DNA of 64,000 nucleotides. It comes from Chlorops oryzae (taxonomy: Eukaryota; Arthropoda; Insecta; Diptera; Chloropidae). The notes below the pieces were generated by a model, which was not told the origin of the DNA, did no database searches, and worked only from the letters and a program-made list of their open reading frames with translations. Positions within the stretch are counted from its first letter, which is position 1; the number at the start of each line of letters is the position of its first letter. The stretch is from assembly GCA_020466095.1 (NCBI GenBank), contig CM035808.1:9455012-9519011 (forward strand). Direction: 5' to 3'. The translations under genes and the position numbers were made by a program. This document shows, one piece after another, positions 47,531-58,371 of this stretch.

Positions 47531-48833
47531 GCCTTTAGAACGATATTTTCTTTTCAAAATTTTTTGATGATTTATTAAAGGAACTTCCGTTTGCCTTTTC
47601 GAAATTAACCGAACATCTGTGCTAACCAGTGTACAAGAGCACTTGAAAATTTTGCCTTTTTCAAAGGACAACGAAGAAAATGACACTCTCGAATGGCACA
47701 AACAGCAATTGAACGAATAAGAGAAAAATATTAATTCTTTTAAATTAATTAATAAAAAATTCTTCAGCCAATTAATGTTATAGAGTGTGAGGCATCAAAC
47801 AAACAAAGAAATAAAAAAAATGCAAATTAAAACAAATTGTGAACATTTTCGAATCTTTGTGCACAAAGTCATGGGCTCTCGAATATTTTTGTTCCCCATA
47901 TAACATGCAGCAATAACACACTCTATACTCGTATGAATACATTTTTTTAATTAACTTATCAACACATTATCTGGCTTTTTAATTAAGTCCAATCAACCGT
48001 TTACACCCCATGTTATTTAAAATATCTTGCTATTGAATGACTTTCGAAGATCACAAAAAAAAATTTTTTGTTTTTTCTTAGCATTTTCATTATGTATAAT
48101 TAACTCAATTGCGAGAGAACAAACCACTTAACATCCCTCAGCAGTGACCACCGAAGAAATTTTTGAAGTGCCTGCGAGTCGATGCCTGAAGTCCTCTAAA
48201 CCGTACACCCAGAATGAGTGCGCGTGGACAGGCCAGGCACTCATAATGATAATGATAATAATAATGATCGCTTAAACGATCTGTTTGTTTTCCTTTTGCA
48301 TTTGTTGTGCCTACTCTGCTCTTCATGGATAATTTGTCGTCTTAAATGGCTTAATACATTTTACAGGCTACTTAGCTAAACACCACACAACGGCCGCCGC
48401 CGCCGCCGACGACGATGACGATGAATCGGAAGCTGCACAATTCGTTGTAATAAGATCAACGGCAAGGCATATTTCGTTAATGAATAACTCAATATTATGA
48501 AGAACGTTTGTCCATGTCCGCTTTGCGGCTGAATGAGAGAAGAAACTCGTCATGGATTCATTTGTATAAACGATCTGAATGCGCCTGTTGGGCATGATTA
48601 ATTTAGTCTGCTCGAAGTCTTCGAACAAGTTAAACGCTCATCGTGTTCCAAATTGTTTATTTTTTTTTTTTTTGTTTTTATTTTTTCTATTGTTAAGTAA
48701 TTTTAATTGAAATCATTTAGAGCAGAATGTAAAAAAAAAAAGGAATTTGAAAAAAAAATTTGTTCGACAATTTCAATTAATTTAATTAAATTCGAAGGTC
48801 GTTCGGAGATTTTTAAAGTTTTAATAAATTATT
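47531..48833. other. Upstream of the bHLH gene
   Basis: AT-rich DNA with an AAT/GAT microsatellite near 48243-48268 and a CCG/GAC trinucleotide run at 48394-48423. The trinucleotide run makes a minus-strand frame with poly-Ser and poly-Ala (48368-48628), most likely not a gene. The bHLH promoter probably lies here but no core motif stands out. Confidence 0.45.
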
Positions 48834-51630
48834 ATGGATATTTTTGATAACTGCCAGCGTATGGAAGAAATGTCAACGAATAATCGTGTGAGTGCCTGTG
48901 AATCGGACTCGTCGAATGGTGCGACCAAACCACGCCACGAAGTCAATGCCAGAGAGCGCTGTAGAACTCAAAGGTATGGAAGCTTTTTGCCAAAACATTT
49001 GTATCTTCTATCCAGTGGCGCGTGGCATTAGTCCGATTTTCTTAAAGTAAAATTTTTTTGGTTAAGAGTCTCGAATCCTACTACCCTACCAAATTTCATT
49101 AAGATCGGACAAAATTGCAAATTTTGGAAAGTTCAGGTGTATGGCGGTAGGCGTGGCAATGTCGATTTCCACGAAATTTTGAAATTTTCTTAATTTTTCC
49201 AAAACTATGGTGTGTGCCAAATTTCAATGTTCTACGATCACTCCTTCTAGTTTTTTCCAAAAAAATGTATGAGGCGGGACCACTGTGTGGCGTAGCGAGA
49301 CATTTAGGCAACCGGGGCCACAATGCAGGAAATGCCGTTCCCTACAACCGGCCTCAATAAAAATACCTTCATAAAAATTGAAATATATAATTTGGGAAAT
49401 ATAATCTACCCCCCTCGTTTCGCTACTGCTTCTACCTAAAGTGTTGCAAGTTCTTCATAAAAGGGTTAAAATTTCGTTCAATCAAATTTACATGCACCCT
49501 TAAGGCAATTAATTCTAGTTCAGTCCTTAACCCTCTAATGTCACAATTTTTTTTTTTTTCATGAAAAGTTCAGATATCACTAATTTTGGGTAGAAAAACA
49601 TGATTCTAAAATAATTATTCGGGTTTTTTGGTAATTTGTTCGAAAAAAGTCAGGAATTAGAGGGTTAACATGTTTGAATAGCCTTTTGTTGAGGATAAAA
49701 TTGTCTACAATAGGTAGCTTCTAGGAAATTTAATCCAACTCCGTTCGGAATCACCGTTGAATAGTAAGTTCCACAATTCCATAAAAACAATTGAGTACAC
49801 GCAGCTGAGGGCCTTCAAAATACAAAAAATAGTCACGATATCTAGTCTGGGAAGGCCTTAAGCCTCTCCTGGAGTAGTTTTCTACATAGACGTCTGACAC
49901 AGAATGACCAGCTCGACTATAGTCAATTAAAATTATGAAAATTATTGATGAGTAGAACCCCTTTTACAGTTCCCCTAAAACGATTGGCAAAAAGTAAAGC
50001 GCCACATTTTCATTTCAAAATAATTATTAATTTTTTAATCATTTATTTTTTTCAGTGTAAATACAGCTTTCAGTACTCTGCGGACTCTAATACCAACCGA
50101 ACCTTGCGATCGAAAGCTTTCGAAAATCGAAATTCTACGCTTGGCCAAAAGTTATATCTCCCATTTGGACGCGGTAATTGTTACTGGTAAGATTGATTTT
50201 AAAGTACGAAAAAAAAACTTTTACTTCACTTTTGATTTTGATTGATTAGCTTTCCTTAAAGTTTTAATATTTTTACGCCCATAAAGTCGATTATTTGTAG
50301 GAAAAAAAAGGCCTAATTGCTTTTTGGACATAAAAAGAAAAACATCAAATTATTATTAACCCCTTCAATGCCAAATTGTTATTTTATAATAACACTACTT
50401 TACAGAATTTTTTTTTCCGGCACATCTAAATGCACTTTCCTTATAGACTTTGGCCTTCTGAACACAAAAAATCATTTTAAAAATCTTTATGGAAGTGTTT
50501 TTTATATCGATTTTTAAAAAATTTTTAAGGGTGTATTCTAGCCTTTTCGAGCAGAACTTGACAAAATATCGTCCGATTTGAACAAATTATCGCTCAAATT
50601 AAAGAAAATTAACACCTCGCTTTTTTTGCATTGTTCTAAGATCGTCAAAGAAAATAATATTCTGTAGGTCTTTAACCCCAAAAAAAACAACTACATATTT
50701 TTAGAGAAAAAAAATCTATCAAATTTTTCATTTATCGGCCTCTAAGAAATCGATCGGAAGCCGAAAGTCTAAAAGAAAAGTGGATTTAGGTGGTCAGAAA
50801 AAATATCAATTTTATTTAACTTTGTAAGCTAGCTGCAAACAGTGCCTACCGCTTACAAATATACGAGACTGTAAGCGACCTGCCTAACAATGGCTAGAGG
50901 AAAGTATACGAGATTGTAGACAAACCGCTTACCAATAGCTTACAAAGTATACAAGATTGTAGACAAACCGCTTACCAATAGCTTACAAAGTATACAAGAT
51001 TGTAGACAAACCGCTTACCAATAGCTTACAAAGTATACAAGATTGTAGACAAACCGCTTACCAATAGCTTACAAAGTATACAAGATTGTAGACAAACCGC
51101 TTACCAATAGCTTACAAAGTATACGAGATTGTAGACAAACCGCTTACCAATAGCTTACAAAGTATACGAGATTGTAGGCGAACTGTCTACCAATAGCTTA
51201 CTTTATGTGGTGGTGGTAGGCGTTCACTCTTAAGAAACGGTCACGCTCCAACAAAAGTATACCAGGATGGTATATGAGGTCGTATGCATTAACGCCTATC
51301 GCCTACGAAATGTGTTTTCCCCCGTGTGATTTCTTATAGACCCTTTAATATTTCATCTAACCACCATCAAAAATCATGAGAGAATTATGAAAGAACCAAC
51401 GTCAATTTTTGAATGGGAATTAACCATTTTCTTATATGATGGCGAAAGGGTTAAGAGAAAGTTATTCCTCCTAGCAAAAAAAAAAAAAACCAATCATTTT
51501 CCAATTTATTTTTTTTTTAGGAAACAACGAAAGGCCCTGCTCTTATTACGAGTCACAATGCTTCAATTCCGACGAAGGAGTCGCGCGACCAAATATATGC
51601 ACATTTTGTGCCACAAATCATAGAAGTTAA
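48834..51630 (+). CDS. bHLH transcription factor, paraxis/TCF15-like
   Basis: Three exons: 48834-48973, 50056-50186 and 51521-51630, all GT-AG with matching phases, giving 126 residues. The basic region reads [14 protein letters not shown]. Helix 1 and the loop follow as [16 protein letters not shown] and [20 protein letters not shown]. The first intron splits the codon for the serine after RCRTQ, a common intron position in bHLH genes. After the bHLH a short tail ends [13 protein letters not shown], resembling the conserved C-terminal CTFCLSNQRK motif of vertebrate paraxis/scleraxis. It should dimerise with an E-protein (Daughterless in flies) and bind E-boxes in mesodermal cells; that role is inferred. 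It probably corresponds to the unnamed fly gene CG33557, which I cannot verify. It converges on iav with 217 bp between the two stop codons. Confidence 0.9.
49120..49320. repeat. Dispersed repeat related to the 61-63 kb family
   Basis: GGCGTGGC, CCAAATTTCAA and CACTCCTTCTA..TTTCCAAAAAA occur in the same order as in the repeats at 61302-62890. It lies in the first intron of the bHLH gene. No ends could be defined. Confidence 0.4.
49531..49664. mobile_element. TTAA-flanked MITE, copy 2
   Basis: Same family as 27698-27849 but in inverse orientation: CCCTCTAAT / ATTAGAGGG ends with TTAA at 49527-49530 and 49665-49668. It sits in intron 1 of the bHLH gene. Confidence 0.8.
50826..51312. repeat. 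Minisatellite-bearing element, copy 3
   Basis: Seven to eight units of the 43-bp repeat, here mostly with the variant AGACAAACCGCTTACC, followed by the shared 3' segment (TTTATGTGGTGGTGG onward). The similarity to copies 1 and 2 stops at about 51312 (..CGAAATGTG), earlier than between those two copies. It lies in intron 2 of the bHLH gene. Confidence 0.75.
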
Positions 51631-51847
51631 TTAATGTTAATTAAATATCAGTTGATTATGTTATAAGCGAAATTGTTATTAAAGTTAAGGTACGTGTTTC
51701 TTCATGCATAAGTATGTACGTACTAAGAATGTGAGCTACAAAAATCGCGTGCTTCAATTGAAATGTTGACTTTACGTGTAAATCATTTGAGCTCATTCCG
51801 CTTAGAATATCCTTCACTTTGGATTATTATTATATTCTTTTAAGGAG

Positions 51848-54800
51848 TTATTTTTTTGCTAAAATCTTATTTATATTCTGCAGTTCACGTGTACTCCAAG
51901 GCTCGAGCGGATCTGGTGGCGATATGATATCATTTTTGGATTGACGTTTCCGCCTTGCAGATGCCGAACGATCGCAGGATATGTCATCATCTTCCTTCAT
52001 TTTCTCAGGATGAATTCTGAAAGTTGCGAAAAAGCAAATCGGCTTAGCATCCATTTATTAAGGCCTATATCCATATCGGACATTGTTACCTATTCCTTCG
52101 TCTTATGCGTGCACTCTTTGCTCGACGTGCAGCATCGTCCTGTTGATACTGTCGTTTCCGTAAATGAAATTGTTTAACGCTTGCGTGTACCTCCTCGACA
52201 GTTGGCATATCCACGCATTCGTCACCAACGCCACTCTCGATTTCTCTTTCGGGTTCCTGTTCGATTCGTAGCACATACTCAGCCATTGCTTCCTCGAAAT
52301 TGAATACCTGAAATTCATTGCCGAATATTCGGAACACACATGATCAAATGAAGTAAAGATCAAAGAATGCTTAAAAATACCGGATCATCATCCAGAGGAT
52401 CTGTTGGCAGTTGTCGTTCCCAAACCGAGCTAGGTAATTTACAGACACTTTTCAATGTTTCGTCAATTTTTTTAGCTTCACCATTCTCTGTAGGATCTTT
52501 GGAATCTTGGAATATTTGCGGTAAATTAGAAGCCAATGAAGCGGGAACATCAACTGTTGTAGTTTCATTTGAATTGTTTGTTGTTGCTGGAGTCGTTGCA
52601 ACTGGTGTTGCAATCACCGTTGTCGAAGCGGTAGAAATCGGATTCCTTTTCAATGCCTCCAATAATAAATCATAGGCATTATTAGCCAATTGCTGCAAGC
52701 GAAGAAAATATTGCGGATCATAACCTTCAGGACGACATTCGGCCAGGATGATTAGCTCACGCAACGGATCACTATCCAGTGGTATTTTCTCCTTTGTCTC
52801 TTGTGCGCCACCTGTTGTTGTTGCTGTTGCTTTTGTTGTTGAACGCAGGGCTCCACTATTGCTAGCCGCCGGATCATTTGCGAATTTCAACATATCCATA
52901 GCCGAGGTCAATTCATTGGCCATTGGATTCAGATTGTATGGATCTTTTAATTTCTTTTTAAGTACTTTAATTGGACTCGATATTGATGCACGGCCCCACA
53001 TTAAACGCCGCATTTCTTCACCTGTCATGCCACGCTTTTTCAAAGCGTTCAAAGTAACGCGACCAACTCGCTGAAATTTGCATACAGTCAGAGAAACCCA
53101 ATTAAATTCTTCCATCGAAGGAGCATATATTATTGTATGCAGGTACGTACCTTCCAATTGGAGACAGCTCCTTTTCTTTGTTTAGCACGCGTCTTGCTCT
53201 TACTTTTAATGACCATTACGCCACGTACTTCGAATCCGGAATCATCGGCTGGACCCAATGGTATAGAATATGCTTCCAAATGACTCTTGGCATCTGTCTG
53301 GGGTACGGCTCTTTCCAAAGTAACCACGATTTTTGCCCACTGTTGGCATTCGATTGCGATATGTTGAGCCATCATTCAACAAAATCATTTGGAATTGAAA
53401 TTATTTTAAACATTAGGTACTTACCTGCTTAACGAACTCCTTCTCCGACTGTTCAATGACATGAGCATACGTGTTTCCCATCATAGCAATCAACATGTTA
53501 AGTAACAAAATTGGTACGAAAATCATGAAAATTATAAAAACCGTCTTCGATAAATTCGGATACGTTGTCTGATTGAGGTCTGGATACTGTAGAATTAAAA
53601 AAAAGAACAAAAAAAATTATTGAATTTATGATGAAGGCACTATGGCACTGAAACCCAGCCAGAACTGTGTACAGGAAGTGCCCGATCACTGCCATAGTAC
53701 CAATTACGAATTTTCTTCATATTAGGCTCGTTTAAAAGGTAGTTTTGTAAATTTTTCGAATATGCATACTGAACATGCTCGTTCTTGTTCCTACGGCATC
53801 TATATTATAGATTGAAGTTCGTGAGGCATTTTTCTTTAATTTAAGCCTATTTTTGTATTGGGACCCCCCTAAGGAGGGGAGATAGAGGGTGGGTATGTTT
53901 GAAGAAAATACTTGGGGTAAAAAAATAATGGGGGGTCGGTCATATATATCATCCCCCTAGGAGGGGTTTGACTGTGGTGACAGCCATTTTGTATGAAATT
54001 GTGATAAAATTAAGTTATTTTTGTATGGGTGACCCCCTAAGGAGGGGAGATAAGGGGTCAGTATATTGGGAAAAAATGTTAGGGAGACAAAGTTAATGGG
54101 GGTCGGTCAAACATTTGACTCCTCTAGGGGCACTCTGGGGCTAGTTATGACAGTGGGGGGAAAATTCATAAAAAAATTACTTTTGTATGGGAGCCCCCTT
54201 AAGGAGTGGAGATAGGGGGAAGGTATGTTTGGATAAATTGTTGGGAATAAAAAAATAATGGTAGTTGGTCTTACATTTGACCCCTCTAGGAGCGACTCTG
54301 CTTACAGTAACATCAAAAATTTGGAAAAAAAATCAAAAATTAAATTTTTCAAATGACTTGGTGCGTGACATTTTTTTTACCAAATAACCTTAAAATTAGT
54401 ATTTTATGAAGTCTTTAATAAAAGTTCATCGTACTATGATACAGGAAAAGAGTTTCAAAAAAAGTCATCACCCTAATGGGCATGCTTCGTGTGTTTTCGT
54501 TGCTAAAGCACATTGCTGTATACAACGTGTACTTTTTGCCGTTCGGCTTGCTATGCACCAAGTGTGTCGTGTAGTAGGCAGTCAACTATTTCATTTTTGC
54601 CTATTAACTACTCTGTACACTGAGTTCCTTAGTAACTACAAGGCCCGGCTGGGAATATACCATGAGCTTACATTATAATCACCCAACGTTGTCATAAACA
54701 ATGCCATCCAAGTGCTCGTAAAGGAATTGAACATAGTCGACTGCCGTTGCGGATGTCCCTTATATAGAAAGAAAAAAGCCTGAGAGAACCCAAAGAGAAC

Positions 54801-56860
54801 AATCAAATAAATAATGCCAAACGTGAACATGTCACCAGTTATCATGGAGTAAATCATCGTAACAAATGGCCCAGTCAATCGTATTGCACTTGAGAGAAAA
54901 ATCCAATTTCATTACGAGGCAACTTTGGAACTTCAAACTAAAGACTTACCCAGCGAAGAACATAAGCAGAAACCAACTACCAGGAACGGCAAATATTAAA
55001 ATTGCTTCCTCGGTATCGGTGTCACCCATCAATCGAAACGGTATGCAGGCCAAAATTAACAAATTCGAAAAAAGAAAAATCGCCTTCGCTGGAGCGTGAC
55101 CCTAAAAGTTGCAAAGGAAAAAGCAAAACGGAAATGTATTTTTAAATAATAATATTAAATCGAAATGAACCATACCAGTTGCTTGAGAAATGCTGAAAGC
55201 CCTTGGTTCTTTATTTCATCGCCTTGTTGGAAAATAACATAGCTTAGTACTCCGGCGATCGTTGCTATCTCCGCACAATATCGTAAAATGGTTTGCAAAT
55301 CCAAATCATTCTCATCATCAACATGTTTTGTCGTTCCATTCGAGTTTCCTTCATCAAAAGTCTCTAGACCTTTAAGAATTTCTTCTTCGTCGTCGTCGTC
55401 ATCATCTTCGTGGTTTGGCCGCAAATACACCGACATGGAAAGACATATCAGATGTATAACGAGTATGAGAAGACGTTTTAGAAATTGCCTTTGGGCAAAT
55501 GTTTTCCATTTCTCTTCGAGCAAACGTTGTATGATACCGCCATCCAACATGTCCAAATGTTCTTCTTTCGTACCGTTCAGTATGATAAAAAGTGCTGAGT
55601 TCCAATCTTAAAGAACACAATGTATAAATTAAATCGAAGTCTTTGCTGTATCTTAATGTTTATTTAACACACTTGTTCGTCCATCTGGCAATAAGGTGTC
55701 CAATGCATTCAATGGGTATCCGGAGCATGTGATATTACTGTAACGCCAAAATTCACGCGACGATAGTTCCAACATTTCTCGAAAGACTTCGGCACGACCT
55801 AATTTACAGGCAAGCGTCAGTGGCGTCAGTCCGGAATCGTTAACAATTCCATTTTTAGCCGGAGTCCTTGGATGACGCAATGCATAACCGAACATGTCCT
55901 AGAAATCGTATGTATGTATATTAATTTTTATCTTTCTATGGAAAAAAAAAAATAAATAATTCCCACCAATTTATCACAGACAACTACCATATGCAAAATC
56001 ATATTGCCAAAAGAGTCTTGTGCATCCGGATCGGCACCATGATCGACAAGCAAATTGTAGACACTCTCGTTTGCACAACAAGCTGCCCAGGCCAACGGAT
56101 ATTCGCCCATGTAGGCCAGTCCTTCATAGTCCGTGGATTTTGCTGGTCTGGCACGTTGTTGGTCTCGCGGTAAAAAGAAGCTGCCAATGGCACGTTGAGT
56201 GATATCAGCGCCAGCTTCAATCAAATCGGCCACAAGTTCATTATTGCTATAGGCTATAGCTAAATGCAAGGCACTTGCGCCCAAATACTCTTCGCCTTCG
56301 ATGACATCAAGGGCTAAATTGGGAAACACTCGAAGCAGCACACGCGCAAGTTTCGTATGCTGTCTGGAATCGCAAATGATGAGAACGTGGAGCAAACTCT
56401 CACCCAAAGCGCCTCGATACTGCATTTGCCAACAAGCATTATGATCCTTCCACTTTCCTGCGAATTTTTTTAATTTTTTTCTATTTTGATTTTATCCAAC
56501 AATAAGATAAACGAAATTAATTATATTACCTAAGGGATCATGAATACTCAATGATGATTCGACAGGAATGGTTACATCCTTCTGATCGCGGTATTTCCAA
56601 AGTAGGAACTCAGTGCGATTGATTATATGCCCCTTTCCATTATTGTACATAAAAATTCCGAACTGCTCTCGTATTAATTGCTCCACGGCAACCAAGCCGC
56701 CGCTATTTATTGCCTCAATTAAGTCGCCACCACGTTTATAGTCAGCGAGCTTATAAAGCAGGCAATTATTTGATGACTGCGATATAACAGCGTCCAAAAT
56801 CGCGCCCGGTTCCATTTTTTGTTGTTTTTTGCGAAGACATCTTTGGAAAAAGAATTTCAT
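51848..56860 (-). CDS. iav: TRPV channel subunit Inactive
   Basis: Eleven exons on the minus strand: 56860-56530, 56457-55967, 55898-55673, 55606-55176, 55101-54950, 54888-54672, 53586-53425, 53339-53151, 53070-52381, 52307-52090 and 52016-51848. All are GT-AG and in phase, encoding 1091 residues (fly Iav is about 1120). The N-terminal region carries ankyrin repeats ([51 protein letters not shown]). Six membrane segments follow near residues 391-411, 453-475, 499-516, 523-543, 566-587 and 630-652. The pore loop is [13 protein letters not shown], and intron 6 falls just after it. The S1-S2 loop is very acidic ([10 protein letters not shown]). Iav forms a cation channel with Nanchung in chordotonal sensory neurons for hearing and proprioception (known from flies). 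All segments are intact. Confidence 0.95.
53745..54310. repeat. Tandem repeat in an iav intron (about 165 bp)
   Basis: Three imperfect units each carry TTTTGTATGGG followed by CCCCCTAAGGAGGGGAGATA-like sequence, then TAATGGGGGTCGGTC and CCCCTAGGAG-type words. They start near 53852, 54020 and 54183. The array lies in the intron between the exon ending at the pore and the S6 exon. Its G-runs stand out from the AT-rich surroundings. Confidence 0.75.
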
Positions 56861-57442
56861 TTCTCAGCCAACAACTTTGATGAATCGAAAATGAATTACG
56901 TAAAATATGTTTGATCAATAAATATTCGAAATTTGCCATTATTTCCGTTAAAAAGCTCCAAAATATGGCAGCATCAAAAAAAACCTACAATAATGCAACT
57001 CTCAGAAAATTGCCAGTATTTGTGTCCCGGATTTGTGGCGCCAATTTCCCATACGAAATGTCAATGCAACTCTGCGTTCGCAGCGGGAAAAAATTATTGG
57101 CTCCTAATGTTAAAGCTTGATTATACCGAAGCCCGGAGCTGTATAAAGCCTAGTTATAGGGGAACCCATGTTATAAGGAGCCCCGCGACGTTAAACCCAT
57201 GTTATAAGGAACGCCGGGCTAACGCCGGATTTTATTGAAATAACTTTTCTGTATAGCATCAAGAACATTCTCTCATTTTAAGTTATCAAAAAAATGTTAA
57301 AAATTTTGACGGTATGTGTAAACGGGCGCATAGCCTCTTAGAGGGCAAAATTATATTGTAGAGGGAAATTGAGAAAAATTTAGAGGGAAGCCTTCCAAAA
57401 AAAACTTGGCAGCACTAGCCCACTGTCATACTTGCTTGTAAG
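56861..57442. other. iav upstream region
   Basis: The iav promoter should lie here. GC-richer sequence at 57125-57235 repeats ACCCATGTTATAAGGA twice and may be part of an old TIR element. No core promoter motif is convincing. Confidence 0.4.
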
Positions 57443-58035
57443 TAGAGATGGCAAAAAAATATTTTAGATCGATTAATTAATCATATGATTAATTTACGCT
57501 ATTTACACGTTAAGACATTTCGATAATGAAACAAATTTTCGTTTGCACGGGACGCAGGGGGAAGAGAGAAAAACGCTCCCATACCACATCCCCGCGCGTC
57601 CCTAGTCCACAAAAAATGTGTTTCATTATCGAAATGTCTTAATTTGAAATTTTCTGGCTGGGATGTTGCTTTTTACACAAAACATAAAAATCGAATTACG
57701 AATCTCTCGTCTGAACGGGATAAGTCACGAACGTATTTGAAGGCGAATCACGTAATTCATAGTCGAGAGTCAGACACACGAACAAATGTTCTGAAACAAT
57801 TAAGTAAGTAGAAAAAGACGAGCGAAGAAAAAAGACAGTTGTTTGTTAAATGTTCTGCGCTTCCCTTTCTTTCTCATGCAATCAAATGGAATTGTTCCGA
57901 AACATGTTCGCGTGTCTGACTCTTGAGATATTGCCGTCTGAACATAGCATAACCAAATTTTCGATACAATTAAATCGTTAATTGCTTGAAATAAATCGAT
58001 TTTTTCACTCTCCGCGAGTAATGCTGCCATCTCTA
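57443..58035. mobile_element. hAT-like MITE between iav and CCT2
   Basis: Ends TAGAGATGGCA / TGCCATCTCTA are flanked by CTTGTAAG (57435-57442) and TTTGTAAG (58036-58043), an 8-bp duplication with one mismatch. Inner arms are also inverted (for example GAGTCAGACACACGAACA / TGTTCGCGTGTCTGACTC). It fills most of the divergent intergenic region and could separate the two promoters. Confidence 0.8.
57514..57638. mobile_element. TTAA-flanked MITE nested in the 57443 element
   Basis: GACATTTCGATAATGAAAC and its complement bound the element. TTAA lies at 57510-57513 and 57639-57642. It is 125 bp with a GC-rich centre. It is inserted into the left arm of the surrounding hAT-like MITE, so it is younger. 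Confidence 0.8.
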
Positions 58036-58230
58036 TTTGTAAGTGCCACTTATAACTTATAACTAGTGACTTCGGTTATATTTAGCAAAGACCACCTCCA
58101 AACAGCCGTCTCGCCAAATTATTTGGCTACTAATAGCCAGCTTTCCAATTTGCTAAACCAGAAATAGCCAGTTTTCCAATTTGCTAACCAGAAATAGCCA
58201 TGGGGAAAAACGAGTTATAACCTAGATTAA

Positions 58231-58371
58231 GCTTATAAACTAGATTTACATTTTTCACGATTTAACGCAGTCTGGCAGCACATGTTTCGCTTATAAACTA
58301 GATTTACATCTTTCACGATTTTACGCAGTCTGGCAGCACCGCGCATGTTTCGCACAATTTCTCGGAAAACA
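58231..58371 (+). promoter_or_regulatory. Duplicated CCT2 promoter/5' leader
   Basis: A segment of about 59 bp starting CTTATAAACTAGATTTACAT and including ACGCAGTCTGGCAGCAC and ATGTTTCGC is present twice in tandem (from 58231 and from 58290). The second copy ends 24 bases before the CCT2 ATG. It probably carries the transcription start region; no TATA box at a standard distance is certain. Just upstream (58125-58200) a 29-base AATAGCCA-containing segment is also repeated. Confidence 0.55.

Noticed and set aside
48368..48628. Minus-strand frame with poly-Ser and poly-Ala
   Set aside because: The runs come from a CCG/GAC trinucleotide repeat; the rest shows no domain.
6709..51312. CRISPR-like arrays at the 43-bp, 45-bp and 14-bp repeats
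   Set aside because: The repeats are directly tandem without unique spacers and the DNA is clearly eukaryotic.
51848..56860. Alternative identification of the TRPV gene as nanchung
   Set aside because: The N-terminal region, the [19 protein letters not shown] ankyrin segment, the long C-terminal part and the total length of about 1090 residues fit Inactive; Nanchung is shorter (about 830) and differs in these segments.
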